A stretch of 64,000 nt of DNA from Gordonia crocea (GCF_009932435.1 NZ_BJOU01000001.1:1736001-1800000), one strand, 5' to 3'. Numbered from the stretch's first letter, positions 36,115-50,456 are shown. Program-made: numbers and translations. Notes: generated by a model from the sequence alone, not told the origin.

Positions 36115-37947
36115 ATGATCTCTTCACAGGCAAAGACTCGGGTTCTGGCGGTCACGGTCGCCGCCCTGGTGGGCGTGTCGCTGTCGGCCTGCGGCTCGGC
36201 GGAGGACAGTCCCCGTCGCGCCGTCGACCGGTTCCTTTCCTCGATTGCGGCTCGGGACGCGAAGGGCGCCGCGGCCCAGACCAGTAACCCCGACGCGGCC
36301 CAGCGGGCCATCGCCGACCTGTGGAGCGGACTGTCGGCGGAGGCGCTCGACGTCTCGAGTGGGAAGGTCCGCCTCTCGGTGGACAACGCCCTCGCCGACG
36401 TCACCTACACGTGGAAACTGCCGGGCAACCGTGAATGGCGCTACACCGCCCAGGTCGCCGCCAGCCGCAACGACGCCGGCTGGTCGGTGCGGTGGATGCC
36501 GACCGACCTGCACCCCGACCTCGGCGCCGACCAACAGTTGAAGTTCCGCGTCATCGAGGCGCCGCGCGCCGAAGTGAACGAGGCCGACGGCTCTCGGGTG
36601 ATGGCGAACGGCACCGTCGTCGGGATCACCTTCGACGCGAAGGCAGCCCAGCGGGCCGGTGCCGAGCCGGCCGAGTCGGTCGCCGCAGCGGTCAGCGCGT
36701 TGCACCGCTTCGACCCCAAGCTCAACGCCCAGCAGATCGTCGAGACCGCGACCGCGACCGGGAAGCCGTACTCCCTCATCCGCCTGAGCCACCGCGACTT
36801 CGACCAGCTGCGCGACCGACTCGCCATCCCGGGAATCGTCGCGACGGACCAGGCCGAACTCCTTCCGACCGACCCGGGCTTCGCGCCGGCGCTGCTGACC
36901 CAGGTCCGCAAGGTGATCGGCGACCAGACCGTCGGCGCACCGGGTTGGCGCGTCGACATCGTCAACCCCAACGGATTGACCGCTGGGATCGTCGTCGACC
37001 ATTCGCCCACGCCCGCACCCGCCGTCACGTTGACGCTGTCGCGCGCGGTGCAGATGGCGGCACAGCGGGCGGTCAACGCCACCGACCGGTTCAAAATCGC
37101 GATGGTCGTGATCCAACCGTCGACCGGCAACATCTTGGCCATCGCCCAGAACAAACGCGCCGACGCCGACGGCATCATCGCCACGACCGGGCTCTTCCCG
37201 CCCGGATCGACGTTCAAGATGGTGACGGCGGCCGCCGCGGTCCGGGCGAACCTGGCCCATCCGTCGACGATCGTGCCGTGCCCGGGGGAGATTCAAATCG
37301 GGCCGCGCGTGATTCCCAACTACGACAAGTTCGCTCTGGGCAACATCCCGCTCCTAGGCGCGTTCGCCCAGTCCTGCAACACCACGTTCGCCCATCTCGC
37401 CAGTCGGATGGGTCCCTCCGACCTGGCGAACCAGGCGGCCGCGATGGGGCTCGGTGCCACCTACGACATCCCCGGGTTGGCCAACGTGTCCGGCTCGGTG
37501 CCGATCGCCCCGGATCTCGTGGCGCGCAGTGAAGACGGGTTCGGGCAGGGCAAGGTGCTGGTGTCGCCGTTCGGATTGGTCTTGGTCCCGGCGACGATCG
37601 CCAACGGCGCTCCACCGGTGCCGACGCTGATCCGCGGGCGCAAGACGACGGTGTCGGGCCCCCGGCCCCACGTCGACCCCAAGATCTACGACGAGGTCAA
37701 GCCCATGATGCGCGCGGTGGTCACCGAGGGCACCGGCACCGTGGTGAACGGCCTCGGACCGATCTTCGCCAAGACCGGTGAGGCGGAGTTCGCCGGCGGG
37801 TCGCACGCGTGGTTCGCCGGATACCGCGGCGACCTCGCCTTCGCGACGCTGATCGTCGGCGGTGGGGATTCGACGCACGCCGTCGGCGTCACCCGCGACT
37901 TCTTCAACTCGCTGCCCCCCGGCTACGGCATGCGCGGTCGCCCGTAG
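36115..37947 (+). CDS. Penicillin-binding lipoprotein (class B transpeptidase)
   Basis: A 610-residue peptidoglycan transpeptidase. The signal peptide ends in a lipobox, VSLSACGS, so the mature protein should be a membrane-anchored lipoprotein. Domains: an NTF2-like MecA_N region (about 30-150), a PBP dimerisation region, and a transpeptidase with the SxxK motif GSTFKMV (Ser365), SCN (Ser420) and KTGEAEF (Lys553). The orthologue is Rv2864c. ATG at 36115 begins the signal peptide and lies 8 nt after TACTAT; the upstream open frame passes through the hairpin. Confidence 0.93.
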   Translation: MISSQAKTRVLAVTVAALVGVSLSACGSAEDSPRRAVDRFLSSIAARDAKGAAAQTSNPDAAQRAIADLWSGLSAEALDVSSGKVRLSVDNALADVTYTWKLPGNREWRYTAQVAASRNDAGWSVRWMPTDLHPDLGADQQLKFRVIEAPRAEVNEADGSRVMANGTVVGITFDAKAAQRAGAEPAESVAAAVSALHRFDPKLNAQQIVETATATGKPYSLIRLSHRDFDQLRDRLAIPGIVATDQAELLPTDPGFAPALLTQVRKVIGDQTVGAPGWRVDIVNPNGLTAGIVVDHSPTPAPAVTLTLSRAVQMAAQRAVNATDRFKIAMVVIQPSTGNILAIAQNKRADADGIIATTGLFPPGSTFKMVTAAAAVRANLAHPSTIVPCPGEIQIGPRVIPNYDKFALGNIPLLGAFAQSCNTTFAHLASRMGPSDLANQAAAMGLGATYDIPGLANVSGSVPIAPDLVARSEDGFGQGKVLVSPFGLVLVPATIANGAPPVPTLIRGRKTTVSGPRPHVDPKIYDEVKPMMRAVVTEGTGTVVNGLGPIFAKTGEAEFAGGSHAWFAGYRGDLAFATLIVGGGDSTHAVGVTRDFFNSLPPGYGMRGRP

Positions 37948-37965
37948 CGACAGCGTCGCGCGGAC

Positions 37966-37971
37966 TACAGT
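37966..37971 (+). promoter_or_regulatory. Leaderless -10 element of map
   Basis: TACAGT ends 7 nt before the map ATG at 37979. The bases between (GGACGCC) are the same as those between the -10-like hexamer and ATG of ffh. Confidence 0.5.
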
Positions 37972-37978
37972 GGACGCC

Positions 37979-38845
37979 ATGTCTGTTCGCGCCCCACTGG
38001 CCCCCGGCGCCGTGTCGCCGCGGCGAGCCGTGCCCGCCCATATCGTCCGGCCCGAGTACGTCGACAAGAAGACCGTCAAAGAAGGCGCCGAACCGTGGGT
38101 GCAGACCCCCGACATCATCGAACGCGTGCGCGTCGCAGGCAAGATCGCGGCCAACGCGCTCGCCGCCGCGGGGGCGGCGGTGGCACCCGGGGTCACCACC
38201 GACGAGCTCGACGGCATCGTCCACGACTATCTGATCGCCCACGACGCCTATCCGTCGACGCTGGGCTACAAGGGTTTCCCCAAGTCGTGCTGCACCTCGT
38301 TGAACGAGGTGATCTGCCACGGCATCCCGGATTCGACGGTGGTCGCCGACGGGGACATCGTCAACATCGACGTCACCGCCTACGTCGACGGTGCGCACGG
38401 CGACACCAACGCGACCTTCCTCGCCGGCAACGTCTCCCAGGAGGCGGCCGACCTCGTCGAACGGACCCGAATCGCCACCGAACGCGCCATCAAAGCGGTC
38501 AAGCCCGGTCGTGAACTCAACGTCGTCGGGCGGGTCATCGAGGCGTATGCAAACCGCTTCGGCTACAACGTGGTTCGCGATTTCACCGGGCACGGGATCG
38601 GCGAGACCTTCCACAACGGCCTCGTCGTCCTGCATTACGACCAGCCGAACGTCGAGACGGTGATGGAACCCGGCATGGTGTTCACCATCGAGCCGATGAT
38701 CAACCTCGGCGGCCTGCCCTACGAGATCTGGGACGACGGCTGGACCGTCGTCACCAAGGACCGGCAGTGGACCGCGCAGTTCGAGCACACGCTGGTGGTC
38801 ACCGAGGACGGCGCAGAAGTCCTGACGCTCCCCGACGACGTCTGA
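37979..38845 (+). CDS. map: Methionine aminopeptidase, type I
   Basis: Removes the initiator Met (288 residues). Metal ligands are in [20 protein letters not shown] (two Asp), [12 protein letters not shown] (His), MVFTIEPMI (Glu) and QFEHTLVVT (Glu). The 40-residue N-terminal extension before the catalytic domain carries a Pro-rich stretch, as in the actinobacterial MapB form (Rv2861c). ATG at 37979 was chosen over the open frame upstream because of the TACAGT -10. Confidence 0.95.
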   Translation: MSVRAPLAPGAVSPRRAVPAHIVRPEYVDKKTVKEGAEPWVQTPDIIERVRVAGKIAANALAAAGAAVAPGVTTDELDGIVHDYLIAHDAYPSTLGYKGFPKSCCTSLNEVICHGIPDSTVVADGDIVNIDVTAYVDGAHGDTNATFLAGNVSQEAADLVERTRIATERAIKAVKPGRELNVVGRVIEAYANRFGYNVVRDFTGHGIGETFHNGLVVLHYDQPNVETVMEPGMVFTIEPMINLGGLPYEIWDDGWTVVTKDRQWTAQFEHTLVVTEDGAEVLTLPDDV

Positions 38846-38853
38846 GGTCGCGC

Positions 38854-40386
38854 GTGCGCGGCGCGGTAATGATCGGCGGTACGACCAGCGACGCCGGTAA
38901 GTCGATGATCGTCGCGGGTCTGTGCCGTTTGTTGGCGCGCGAAGGCGTCCGGGTGGCGCCGTTCAAGGCCCAGAACATGTCGAACAACTCGGTCGCGACC
39001 CTCGACGGTGGCGAGATCGGCCGCGCCCAGGCCGCGCAGGCCCGCGCGGCCGGGCTGGAGCCGTCGACCCGGTACAACCCGGTCCTGCTCAAACCGGGCT
39101 CCGACCGCCACTCCCACGTCGTGGTGCGGGGCGAGACGGTGGGCACGGTCGGTGCCGCCGATTACGCGAGTTGGCGCGAACGGTTGCGCGGCGTCGTCGT
39201 CGAGGACCTGGCGTCGCTGCGCGCGGAGTTCGACGTGGTGATCGTCGAGGGGGCGGGGTCCATCGCGGAGATCAACCTGCGCGCCTCCGACATCGCGAAC
39301 CTGGGCTTGGCGTCGGCGGCGTCGCTGCCGGTCGTCGTCGTCAGCGACATCGACCGGGGCGGTTCACTGGCGCACCTGTTCGGAACGACGGCGATCCTCG
39401 ACCCCGACGACCAGCGGCGCGTCCGCGGCTTCCTCGTCAACAAGTTCCGCGGCGATCCGGCGCTGTTGGCGCCGGGCCTGGACCGCGTTACCGAGCTGAC
39501 CGGGCGCCCGACGCTGGGCGTGATCCCGTATGAACCGCGACTGTGGCTCGATGCCGAGGACTCGCTGTCGGCGCCGATCGGCATGCGCTTGGGCCCGTCG
39601 TCGTCGGGGCCGGGGGACTCGTCGGCCGACCTGAGGGTGGCGGCGATCCGCCTCCCGCGGGTGTCGAACACCACCGACGTCGAGGCGCTCGCCGTCGAAG
39701 CGGGCGTCGAGGTGACCTGGGTCGCCGATTCGGCGACGGTCCGGACCGCCGACCTCGTCGTGCTGCCGGGAACGCGGGCCACCGTCGACGACCTGCGGTG
39801 GTTGCGCGAACGGGGAATCGACCGGGCGCTGCGCGATCGCGTCGCCGCCGGCGGGCCGCTGCTGGCGGTGTGCGGCGGGTTCCAGATGCTCGCCACGACG
39901 ATTGTCGACGACGTCGAGTCGGGCAGCGGTGTGGTGGCCGGCCTGGGGATCCTGGACCAGACCATCCGATTCGCGCCGGAGAAGACGGTGCGCCGCAGCG
40001 CGGGGCGGGTGTGGGGCGAAGCGGCGGGCGGCTACGAAATCCACCACGGCGTCGTCGCAGAGACCGCCGAACCGCCGTGGCTCATCGTCGACGGCGGTGG
40101 TGGTGAGGGCGTCGAGCGCGGGGCGCTGTGGGGGACGCATTGGCACGGCCTCCTGGAGAACGACGGGGTGCGCCGGGAGCTGTTGACCCGGGTGGCGGCG
40201 GCGCGCGGGCGCGACTTCCGGCACGGTGGGGCATCCTTCGCCGCGGTGCGCGCCGAGCAGTTCGACGTGATCGCCGACCTGCTCGATGCCCACCTCGATC
40301 GTGCGGCCTTCACCGCGGTGATCGAGGGCCGCGACGAGGATCCGCCGGTGATCACCCACGCATTGGGTGCAGAACCGTCGGCGTGA
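38854..40386 (+). CDS. cobQ: Cobyric acid synthase
   Basis: Amidates adenosylcobyrinic acid a,c-diamide at four side chains (510 residues). The N-terminal ATP-grasping domain starts [20 protein letters not shown] with [12 protein letters not shown]; the C-terminal glutaminase-like domain has [13 protein letters not shown] (nucleophile Cys) and [14 protein letters not shown] at 38854 starts just after map; ATG at 38869 is an alternative. It lies apart from the cobO-cobB cluster 7 kb downstream but serves the same adenosylcobalamin pathway. Confidence 0.94.
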   Translation: MRGAVMIGGTTSDAGKSMIVAGLCRLLAREGVRVAPFKAQNMSNNSVATLDGGEIGRAQAAQARAAGLEPSTRYNPVLLKPGSDRHSHVVVRGETVGTVGAADYASWRERLRGVVVEDLASLRAEFDVVIVEGAGSIAEINLRASDIANLGLASAASLPVVVVSDIDRGGSLAHLFGTTAILDPDDQRRVRGFLVNKFRGDPALLAPGLDRVTELTGRPTLGVIPYEPRLWLDAEDSLSAPIGMRLGPSSSGPGDSSADLRVAAIRLPRVSNTTDVEALAVEAGVEVTWVADSATVRTADLVVLPGTRATVDDLRWLRERGIDRALRDRVAAGGPLLAVCGGFQMLATTIVDDVESGSGVVAGLGILDQTIRFAPEKTVRRSAGRVWGEAAGGYEIHHGVVAETAEPPWLIVDGGGGEGVERGALWGTHWHGLLENDGVRRELLTRVAAARGRDFRHGGASFAAVRAEQFDVIADLLDAHLDRAAFTAVIEGRDEDPPVITHALGAEPSA

Positions 40387-40411
40387 GGTCGTTCACCGAT
40401 ACGGTGAACCC

Positions 40412-41239
40412 ATGACGACGACGAAGAGTCAGATCACCCTTGGCGACCTCACTTTCGACGTGGCGGTCGGTGGCCCGGCCGACGGTGAGCCGGTCTTGTT
40501 GCTGCACGGCTTCCCCCACAACAGCGGCAGCTACGACGGCGTGGTCGGGTTGTTGCACGACGCGGGGTTGCACACAATCACGTTTGACCAGCGCGGCTAC
40601 AGCCCGGGCGCACGGCCGGCGGGGGTCGAGCCGTACGGCATCGACCACCTCGTCGGCGATGCCCTGGGGGTTCTGGACGCGCTGGGGGTCGAGCGCTGCC
40701 TGCTCGTCGGGCACGATTGGGGCGGGATTCTCGGGTGGCAGCTTGCCGCCCGCCATCCCGAGAGGTTCACCGGATATGTGGCCGTGAGCACCGGGCATTC
40801 GTCGGCGATCGCCGGGGCGTTGCGGTCGGGCAGCGATCAGCGCGAACGGTCGTCGTACATCGCGGCCTTCATCGCCGACGGCGCCGAAGAGAAATTGTTG
40901 GCGCGCAATGCCGTGCTGCTGCGCCGGACCTGCCCGCGTGAGGCGGTCCCGCCGCTCCAGGAACCGGGGGCACTGACGGCCGCGCTCAACTGGTACCGCG
41001 CGACCTTCAACGGCGATATCGCCGAGAAGCTCAGCGGTGGCCGGGTGACCATCCCGACGACGATGGTGTGGAGCGACGGCGACACCGCGCTGGGTCGCGA
41101 ACAGGCGGAGGGCAGCGGGGAGTTCGTCGACGCGGACTACCGCTTCGTCGAGCTGTCCGGCGTCGATCACTGGGTGCCCGAGAAGGCGCCGGAAGCGTTG
41201 GCAGCGGCCATCATCGACCGGGCGGGCGCCGGGCGATAG
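40412..41239 (+). CDS. Alpha/beta hydrolase, epoxide-hydrolase/dehalogenase type
   Basis: A 275-residue hydrolase with the HGFPHNSGSYDG oxyanion motif, DQRGYSPGARP and the GHDWGGILGW elbow in which Asp is the nucleophile, as in epoxide hydrolases and haloalkane dehalogenases. The catalytic His is in GVDHWVPEKAPE. The ATG at 40412 lies 6 nt after TACGGT (40400-40405), so a leaderless message is likely; the start upstream lies inside cobQ. The substrate is unknown. Confidence 0.88.
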   Translation: MTTTKSQITLGDLTFDVAVGGPADGEPVLLLHGFPHNSGSYDGVVGLLHDAGLHTITFDQRGYSPGARPAGVEPYGIDHLVGDALGVLDALGVERCLLVGHDWGGILGWQLAARHPERFTGYVAVSTGHSSAIAGALRSGSDQRERSSYIAAFIADGAEEKLLARNAVLLRRTCPREAVPPLQEPGALTAALNWYRATFNGDIAEKLSGGRVTIPTTMVWSDGDTALGREQAEGSGEFVDADYRFVELSGVDHWVPEKAPEALAAAIIDRAGAGR

Positions 41240-41256
41240 GCCTGCTTCGGCCCGAC

Positions 41257-41314
41257 GAGGGCCCAGTCGGCGAGATCGAGGGCCCAGTCGGCGAGATCGA
41301 GGGCCCAGTCGGCG
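41257..41314 (+). repeat. 21-bp tandem repeat, about 2.8 copies, between two hydrolase genes
   Basis: Units at 41257-41277 and 41278-41298 are identical (GAGGGCCCAGTCGGCGAGAT plus C); the third (from 41299) diverges after 16 bases. The array ends at the stop codon of the minus-strand hydrolase and fills most of the 75-bp convergent gap. Confidence 0.9.
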
Positions 41315-42394
41315 TCAGGTCGGGGCGACCGTCTTCTTCGGCGGCGTCGCGGCGGCGGCCTTCTTCGCGGCTGCCTTCGCCGTCGGCGGCCGCAAGCCGG
41401 TGGCCAGCCATGCCTCGACCTCGGCGTAGGCCTGCTCGCGGACCGAGGGCAGCGAGAGGAACACGTCGTGGCGCGCGTCGGGGATCGGCACGGACGTCAA
41501 CCGCCCGCCGAGGCAGCCGGCCCAGCGGGCCATGTGCGACACGTCGAGCACGGCGTCGGCGCGGTCGGTGCGCGACGAATACTGCTTGGCGAAGTAGGAC
41601 TTGTCCGAGCGCAGCACGAGCGCCGGAACGGCGATGTCCAACCCGGCCTGCAACAGCGCGTGGCCGTTGCGGATCGCCCGGATCCAGCCGAAGGTGACCG
41701 GGAAACCGCCGAGCGGCTTGAAGTCCAGGTTGTACTTCCACTCGCCGTGGCGGCTCTCGTGGATGCTGTCGCCGTACGCGGGGGACAGGTCCTGGGGCAG
41801 CACGGTCAGACCGCGCGTGATGCCGACGCTGCGGATGACCGCGGTGACTGCGGGAGAGCGCATCGCGGCCCGGCCCTGCAGGTCGAGCCACGGGCTGTTG
41901 AGGACCAGCCCGCCGATGAGGCTGTGGCGGGTGGGGTCGAGGCGGCGCAGCCGGTCGATCCACAGCGGCGCGATCAGCCCGCCGGTGGAATGCGCCCCGA
42001 CGATGATCTTCGGATCGTCCGCGCCGGCGCCGATCCCGACCTCTTCGGCGATCACGTCGACGGCGAGGCCGAGCTCGACGTCGTAGAGCGAGAGGTCGGT
42101 GACGTAGTGCGCGGTCTGGCCGTCCCGCCGGGAACGCCCGCATTTGCGCAGGTCGATCGCATAGAAGCGGTAGCCTTGGGAGACGAAGAAATCGGCGAGC
42201 GGTTCGTGGAAGAAATAGTCGGTGAACCCGTGGATGTAGAGCACCGCGCCCTTGGTGGTGCGCGGGGATTTGGGGGCCCGGATCAACGTGGCGCTGACGG
42301 GGGCTTCGCCATCGGGGTCGGCGCCCAGCTCGAAGACCCGCTGCGAGTAGCCCGCGAGCTCGGTGTCGGGCTGCCATTCGGTGGTTTCAGTCAC
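41315..42394 (-). CDS. Alpha/beta hydrolase, monoacylglycerol-lipase-like
   Basis: A 359-residue serine hydrolase: oxyanion [27 protein letters not shown], nucleophile elbow [13 protein letters not shown], and His in [10 protein letters not shown]. This resembles the serine aminopeptidase S33/monoacylglycerol lipase group; Rv2854 next to mqo is the likely orthologue. The C-terminus is an Ala/Lys tail ([18 protein letters not shown]). The GTG start at 42394 is 8 nt after TACGAT on the minus strand (42408-42403), so the mRNA is probably leaderless. Convergent with the preceding hydrolase. Confidence 0.88.
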   Translation of the reverse strand: MTETTEWQPDTELAGYSQRVFELGADPDGEAPVSATLIRAPKSPRTTKGAVLYIHGFTDYFFHEPLADFFVSQGYRFYAIDLRKCGRSRRDGQTAHYVTDLSLYDVELGLAVDVIAEEVGIGAGADDPKIIVGAHSTGGLIAPLWIDRLRRLDPTRHSLIGGLVLNSPWLDLQGRAAMRSPAVTAVIRSVGITRGLTVLPQDLSPAYGDSIHESRHGEWKYNLDFKPLGGFPVTFGWIRAIRNGHALLQAGLDIAVPALVLRSDKSYFAKQYSSRTDRADAVLDVSHMARWAGCLGGRLTSVPIPDARHDVFLSLPSVREQAYAEVEAWLATGLRPPTAKAAAKKAAAATPPKKTVAPT

Positions 42395-42516
42395 GATTGC
42401 CGATCGTAGCCGGGGTCACGATCGGATGTGGTTTAAGCGCAATCAGGTCGGCCGGTATCGGCTTCGGATTCCCGATGGGGAACAATGTTCGGGTAACCGT
42501 GAGAAATGGAGTGTTC

Positions 42517-44010
42517 GTGTCTGCATCGGTGGTCAAGACAGACGTCGTGTTGGTGGGAGCCGGGATCATGAGCGCCACGCTCGGTGCCCTGCTGCGCCAG
42601 TTGGAACCCACGTGGTCCATCACGCTGTTCGAGAAGCTCGACGCGGCGGCCGCGGAGAGTTCGGACCCGTGGAACAACGCCGGCACCGGACACTCGGCGC
42701 TGTGCGAGCTGAACTACACGCCGCGCTCGGCTGACGGCGACGTCAACATCGACAAGGCGCTGTCGATCAACGAGCAGTTCCAGGTGTCCCGGCAGTTCTG
42801 GGCCCACGCGGTGGACCAGGGGATCCTCACGAACCCGAGCGAGTTCATCAACCCCATTCCGCACGTCAGCTACACCCAGGGCTCCGAGGGTGTGGACTAC
42901 CTGCGCACCCGGTACGACAGGCTGTCGCGCCAGACCCTGTTCGAGGGCATGGAGTTCATCACCGACCCCGGTGAGTTCGCCGAGCGCCTGCCGTTGATGG
43001 CGGCCGGCCGCGACTACGACACCCCGGTCGCGCTGAACTGGTACGAGGACGGCACCGACGTCGACTTCGGTGCGCTGACCCAGCAGCTGATCAACTTCGT
43101 CGGCGGCGGCGCCGACGTGTTCTTCGGGCACTCGGTCACCAACCTGTCCAAGCAGCGCGACGGCAGCTGGATCGTGACGGTCCGCAACGAGCACACCGGC
43201 GAGAAGCGCAAGGTGAACGCCAAGTTCGTCTTCGTCGGCGCGGGCGGCGGCGCGCTGCACCTGCTGCAGCGGTCGGGGATCAAGGAGGCCAAGGGCTTCG
43301 GCGGCTTCCCGGTCAGCGGCGAGTTCCTCCGCTGCACCAACCCCGAGCTGATCGCCGAGCACAGCGCCAAGGTGTACGGCCAGGCCGCCGTCGGCGCACC
43401 CCCGATGTCGGTGCCCCACTTGGACACCCGCGTCATCAACCACGAGCAGGGCCTGTTGTTCGGCCCGTACGCCGGTTGGTCGCCGAAGTTCCTCAAGAAC
43501 GGCTCCATCACCGACCTTCCCTTCTCGGTGCGCCCGTCGAACCTGCTGCCGATGGTCTCGATCGCGCCGAAGGAGTTCGGCCTGCTCAAGTACCTGATCA
43601 GCGAGCTCGCGGCCAGTCCCGCCGACCGGATCGAGACGCTGCGCGCCTTCGTGCCCGAGGCCCTCGGCGACGACTGGGAGGCGATCACCGCCGGCCAGCG
43701 CGTCCAGGTCATCCGCGGCAGCGGCGTGTCCGGGGCCCTCGAGTTCGGCACCGCCGTCGTCGCGGCCGCCGATGGGACGATGGCCGGTCTGCTGGGCGCC
43801 TCGCCCGGTGCGTCGACCGCGGTTCCGGCGATGCTGGACGTGCTGAGCAAGTGCTTCGGCGACCTGTATGAGACCGCCTGGGCGCCCAAGCTCGGCGAGA
43901 TGATCCCGTCCTTCGGCAAGCCGCTGAGCGACAACCCGACCCTGTTCAAGGAAGTCTGGGACTGGACCTCGAAGAGCCTCGAACTCACCGGGGCGTCGGC
44001 CAAGGCGTAA
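42517..44010 (+). CDS. mqo: Malate:quinone oxidoreductase
   Basis: A membrane-associated FAD enzyme of the citric acid cycle that passes electrons from malate to menaquinone (497 residues). FAD motif [37 protein letters not shown], and [19 protein letters not shown] are diagnostic. GTG at 42517 has GGAG 5 nt upstream; GTG at 42511 is an alternative. The orthologue in this position is Rv2852c. It is followed by the chelatase gene after 7 bp, so co-transcription is likely. Confidence 0.94.
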   Translation: MSASVVKTDVVLVGAGIMSATLGALLRQLEPTWSITLFEKLDAAAAESSDPWNNAGTGHSALCELNYTPRSADGDVNIDKALSINEQFQVSRQFWAHAVDQGILTNPSEFINPIPHVSYTQGSEGVDYLRTRYDRLSRQTLFEGMEFITDPGEFAERLPLMAAGRDYDTPVALNWYEDGTDVDFGALTQQLINFVGGGADVFFGHSVTNLSKQRDGSWIVTVRNEHTGEKRKVNAKFVFVGAGGGALHLLQRSGIKEAKGFGGFPVSGEFLRCTNPELIAEHSAKVYGQAAVGAPPMSVPHLDTRVINHEQGLLFGPYAGWSPKFLKNGSITDLPFSVRPSNLLPMVSIAPKEFGLLKYLISELAASPADRIETLRAFVPEALGDDWEAITAGQRVQVIRGSGVSGALEFGTAVVAAADGTMAGLLGASPGASTAVPAMLDVLSKCFGDLYETAWAPKLGEMIPSFGKPLSDNPTLFKEVWDWTSKSLELTGASAKA

Positions 44011-44017
44011 CACGACG

Positions 44018-45979
44018 ATGTCGGCCGAGGTGGTGATCCGCTATCCGTTCAGCGCCGTCGTCGGCCAGGAACGGCTGAAACTGGCCCTGATCCTGTCGGC
44101 CATCGCGCCGGGCATCGGCGGCGTCCTCGTGCGCGGCGAGAAGGGGACGGCCAAGACGACGGTCGTCCGCGGTCTGGGCCCGCTGCTGCCGGGCGGATCC
44201 GCCCGGGTCGTCGAGTTGCCGATCGGTGCGACCGAGGACCGGGTCGTCGGGTCGCTGGACCTGACCCGCGCCCTGCGCGACGGGGAGGCCGTGTTCACCC
44301 CCGGACTGCTGGCCCAGGCCGACGGCGGGGTCCTCTACATCGATGAGGTGAACCTGCTCGCCGACCACCTGGTCGACGTGCTCCTCGACGCGGCCGCCTC
44401 GGGCCGGGTGACCGTCGAGCGCGACGGCGTCTCGCACACCCAGGACGCCGGTTTCGTCCTCGTCGGCACGATGAACCCCGAGGAAGGTGAGCTGCGGCCG
44501 CAGCTGCTGGACCGCTTCGGGTTGGCGGTGGACGTCACCGCCCCCGCCGACGTCGACGACCGGGTCGCCGTCGTGTCCCGGCGCATGGCCTTCGACGCCG
44601 ATCCGGCCGGGTTTGCCGCCTCCTACGCCGAGGCCGAGCAGACGCTGGCCGATCGGATCGCGGCTGCCCGGGCGCGGGTGGCACGAGTGGAACTGCCCGC
44701 CGCCCAACTGCGGCGGATCGCCGGAATCTGCGCGCACCTGCAGGTGGACGGATTGCGCGGCGACCTTGTCGTCGCCCGCGCCGCCGCGGCCCACGCGGCT
44801 TGGCGGGGCGGCGAAGCGATCACCGAAGACGACATCGCCGTCGCGGTCGAGTTGGCGCTGCCGCATCGGCGTCGGCGCGATCCGTTCGACACCGGCGGCG
44901 TCGATGACGAACTGATGTCACAGGCGATGGCGGCCGGCGACGAGGCCGCCGAGGCCGAGCCGGATCCCGACCCCGACCCCGATGGCGGTCCCGGTGGTGG
45001 GGCACCGTCGGGCGACGGTGCGGGTCCTGAAGGCTCCGGTGACGGTCGCGCGGCCGACGGTGACGCCGCCGGGCCGGACCCGGGCGAGGGATCCTCTGGC
45101 GACGGTGAGTCGGGCGTGGACGCGCGCCGATTCGGTACCGCCGCGCAGCGCTTCACTGCGGCGACCCGGTTGCGGTCGATGGCGGTTTCCGGCATCGGCG
45201 ACGGCGATCCCGGGCGCAGATCCCGTTCGCGCAGCGTGCGCGGCCACACCACCCGTGCCGTCGACTTCGGGCCGGGAACTCCGGTCCATCTGTTCGGGAC
45301 CACCCTGGCCGCCGCCCAGCGCCTCGTCGGCGACCCGGCCGCATCCGGCGCGTGGCGCGCCACCGGCCGCAGTCCGGTCCGGGTCGACGACCTGCGCGGT
45401 GCCGAGCGCGAGGGGACCGAGGGCAACCTCGTCGTCTTCGTCCTCGACCTGTCCGGCTCGATGACGGCGCGCGAGCGGCTGCGGGCCCTCACCGAGGCGT
45501 GTGTGGCCCTGCTGCGCGATTCCTACACGCGCCGCGACCGCGTCGCCGTGGTGGTCGCACGCGGATCGTCGGCGCGGGTCGTCGTGCCGCCGACCCGATC
45601 GGTCGACCTGGCGGTGTCACGGCTGTCGGACCTGCGGGTCGGCGGGCGCACCCCGCTGGCCGAGGGCCTGCTGACCGCGCGCGAACTGATCGACCGCGCG
45701 CGGGTGCGCGAGCCCCGTCGGCGCCCGCTGCTCGCCGTGCTCACCGACGGCCGCGCGACGTCGGGACCCGACGCGGTGGCGCGGGCGAACGCCGCGGCGC
45801 GGGCGGTCCGGCGCAGCGGAATCGAGTCGGTGGTGATCGACTGTGAGCGCGGGATGATCCGCCTCGGATTGGCCGCCGAACTCGCGCACCGGCTCGGTGG
45901 TCGGCACGTCCCGATGGCCGAGGTCACCGGGACGGCGATCCGCGGTGCGCTGGGCACGGCGCGGACCGCGGTGGCGTAG
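44018..45979 (+). CDS. Fused ChlI/ChlD-type chelatase subunit, probable cobaltochelatase partner
   Basis: A 653-residue fusion. The N-terminal AAA+ half has Walker [15 protein letters not shown] and Walker [15 protein letters not shown]; an acidic, Gly/Pro-rich linker (about 305-370) follows; the C-terminal von Willebrand A domain has the MIDAS motif [14 protein letters not shown] (about 476-489). It resembles the I and D subunits of magnesium chelatase joined together (Rv2850c). No bacteriochlorophyll genes are present, while cobO and cobB follow, so it most likely powers cobalt insertion with a CobN encoded elsewhere. The metal specificity is an inference. Confidence 0.88.
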   Translation: MSAEVVIRYPFSAVVGQERLKLALILSAIAPGIGGVLVRGEKGTAKTTVVRGLGPLLPGGSARVVELPIGATEDRVVGSLDLTRALRDGEAVFTPGLLAQADGGVLYIDEVNLLADHLVDVLLDAAASGRVTVERDGVSHTQDAGFVLVGTMNPEEGELRPQLLDRFGLAVDVTAPADVDDRVAVVSRRMAFDADPAGFAASYAEAEQTLADRIAAARARVARVELPAAQLRRIAGICAHLQVDGLRGDLVVARAAAAHAAWRGGEAITEDDIAVAVELALPHRRRRDPFDTGGVDDELMSQAMAAGDEAAEAEPDPDPDPDGGPGGGAPSGDGAGPEGSGDGRAADGDAAGPDPGEGSSGDGESGVDARRFGTAAQRFTAATRLRSMAVSGIGDGDPGRRSRSRSVRGHTTRAVDFGPGTPVHLFGTTLAAAQRLVGDPAASGAWRATGRSPVRVDDLRGAEREGTEGNLVVFVLDLSGSMTARERLRALTEACVALLRDSYTRRDRVAVVVARGSSARVVVPPTRSVDLAVSRLSDLRVGGRTPLAEGLLTARELIDRARVREPRRRPLLAVLTDGRATSGPDAVARANAAARAVRRSGIESVVIDCERGMIRLGLAAELAHRLGGRHVPMAEVTGTAIRGALGTARTAVA

Positions 45980-45982
45980 CGT
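45977..45982 (+). promoter_or_regulatory. Leaderless -10 element of cobO
   Basis: TAGCGT overlaps the chelatase stop codon and ends 7 nt before the cobO ATG at 45990, so cobO may have its own start in addition to read-through. Confidence 0.4.
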
Positions 45983-45989
45983 CGGGGCC

Positions 45990-46607
45990 ATGCCCAAAGG
46001 AGTCCCGACGACCATCCCCGACGACGGTCTCACCACCCGCCAACGCCGCAACGCACCCCTGCTCGGAGTCAACACCGGGGACGGCAAGGGCAAGTCGACG
46101 GCGGCGTTCGGAATGGCCATGCGCGCCTGGAATGCGGGGCTGGACGTAGTGGTGTTCCAGTTCGTCAAAAGCGCCAAATGGCGCGTCGGCGAGGAGGCGG
46201 CGCTGAGTGCGCTCGGCGACGTGCACGAGTCCACCGGCGCGGGGGCCCCGGTGTCCTGGTTCAAGATGGGCAGCGGCTGGTCGTGGTTGCGCGCCAACGA
46301 CTCTGGGGAGGACGACCACGCCCAGGCGGCACGCGACGGTTGGCAGGAGATCGCCCGCCGCCTCGCCGCGCAGGAGCACGACTTCTATGTCCTCGACGAG
46401 TTCACCTACCCGCTGGACTGGGGCTGGATCGACGTCGACGAGGTGGTGGCGACGCTGCGCGACCGGCCCGGCCGCCAGCACGTGATCATCACCGGCCGCC
46501 GTGCCCCGGCGGCCTTGATCGAGGCCGCCGACCTGGTCACCGAGATGCGCAAGGTGAAGCACCCGATGGATGCCGGGCGCAAGGGGCAGAAGGGGATCGA
46601 GTGGTAG
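45990..46607 (+). CDS. cobO: Cob(I)yrinic acid a,c-diamide adenosyltransferase
   Basis: Transfers the adenosyl group to cob(I)yrinic acid diamide (205 residues). The P-loop NTGDGKGKSTAAFGMAMRAW near the N-terminus, VLDEFTYPLDWGWID and the C-terminal VTEMRKVKHPMDAGRKGQKG are characteristic of the CobA/CobO/BtuR family. ATG at 45990 begins MPKGVPTTIPDDGLTTRQRR. It is between the chelatase and cobB. Confidence 0.95.
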   Translation: MPKGVPTTIPDDGLTTRQRRNAPLLGVNTGDGKGKSTAAFGMAMRAWNAGLDVVVFQFVKSAKWRVGEEAALSALGDVHESTGAGAPVSWFKMGSGWSWLRANDSGEDDHAQAARDGWQEIARRLAAQEHDFYVLDEFTYPLDWGWIDVDEVVATLRDRPGRQHVIITGRRAPAALIEAADLVTEMRKVKHPMDAGRKGQKGIEW

Positions 46608-49688
<3,081 letters not shown>

Positions 49689-49711
49689 CTCCGATTGGTC
49701 ATCGGCGCTTG

Positions 49712-49752
49712 TGCCGAGGTCTGTGACCACCTGGCGACAGCAGACCTCGGCA
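49712..49752 (+). terminator. Bidirectional terminator between devS and devR
   Basis: A perfect 12-bp stem, TGCCGAGGTCTG (49712-49723) with CAGACCTCGGCA (49741-49752), enclosing a 17-nt loop in the convergent gap. Confidence 0.75.
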
Positions 49753-49790
49753 TAGTGGGTGGTCGGGCGGAATCGCTCAGCCGGGGGCAC

Positions 49791-50444
49791 TCATGAGTCG
49801 CGCTGGGAGGCCTTCGTCGCCAGGACCGCGACCTGCGTGCGGCTGGACAGGTCGAGCTTGGCCAGGATCCGGGTCACGTTGTTCTTGATCGTCTTCTCCG
49901 CCAGGTGCATGCGCTTGGCGATCAGGCGGTTGGTGAGCCCCTCGCCGATCAGGTCGACGATTTCGCGCTCGCGGTCGGTGAGCTTGGCGAACGGATCACC
50001 GGGGCCGGTGCTGCGGCCCCGCAGGCGTTCCATCAGGGCGGCGGTGCTGCGCTGGTCGAGCAGGTTGCCGCCGGCGGCGACGGTGCGCACCGCCGAAACC
50101 AGGTTCTGGCCGAGGATCTGCTTGAGCACAAAGCCCGACGCGCCGGCCATGACGGCGGCCAGCAGCGCGTCGTCGTCGGCGTAGCTGGTCAGCATCAGAC
50201 AGTGCGTATCCGGGCACCGGGACCGCACCTCGCGGCACAGTTCGACGCCGGACCCGTCGGGCAGTCGGACGTCGAGGACGGCCACATCCGGCGGGTCGTT
50301 GGTGATACCGACGAGCGCCTCGGCCACATTGGCCGCCTCACCGATCACCGTGATGTCGCCGGCGGTGCCGAGAAGGTCGCGCAAACCGCGTCGGACCAGC
50401 TCGTGATCGTCGACGATGAAGACGCGGACCGAGGATTGGGGCAT
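49791..50444 (-). CDS. devR: DevR/DosR-type response regulator (NarL family)
   Basis: A 217-residue two-component regulator. Receiver: VFIVDDHELVRRGLRDLLG, phospho-acceptor Asp58 in DVAVLDVRLPDGSGVELC, Thr86 in LMLTSY and Lys108 in GFVLKQ. A LuxR/GerE helix-turn-helix follows: LTDREREIVDLIGEGLTNRL, IAKRMHLAEKTIKNNVTRIL and AKLDLSSRTQVAV. It is close to mycobacterial DevR throughout, including EGLTN and AEKTxKNxVxRxLAKL. The ATG at 50444 lies 6 nt after TACCGT on the minus strand, so it is probably leaderless. Paired with the convergent devS and divergent from the desaturase. Confidence 0.92.
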   Translation of the reverse strand: MPQSSVRVFIVDDHELVRRGLRDLLGTAGDITVIGEAANVAEALVGITNDPPDVAVLDVRLPDGSGVELCREVRSRCPDTHCLMLTSYADDDALLAAVMAGASGFVLKQILGQNLVSAVRTVAAGGNLLDQRSTAALMERLRGRSTGPGDPFAKLTDREREIVDLIGEGLTNRLIAKRMHLAEKTIKNNVTRILAKLDLSSRTQVAVLATKASQRDS

Positions 50445-50450
50445 GCCCAA

Positions 50451-50456
50451 ACGGTA
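50451..50456 (-). promoter_or_regulatory. Leaderless -10 element of devR
   Basis: TACCGT on the minus strand (50456-50451) ends 6 nt before the devR ATG. The expected -35 position falls on the left part of the DosR-like box at 50473-50492. Confidence 0.5.

Noticed and set aside
29826-41314. Common origin of the PTGP-coding repeats at 29826 and 41257
   Set aside because: Both can be read as P-T-G-P peptides, but only the first is in a coding frame, and the DNA units differ. The resemblance is best explained by GC-rich composition.
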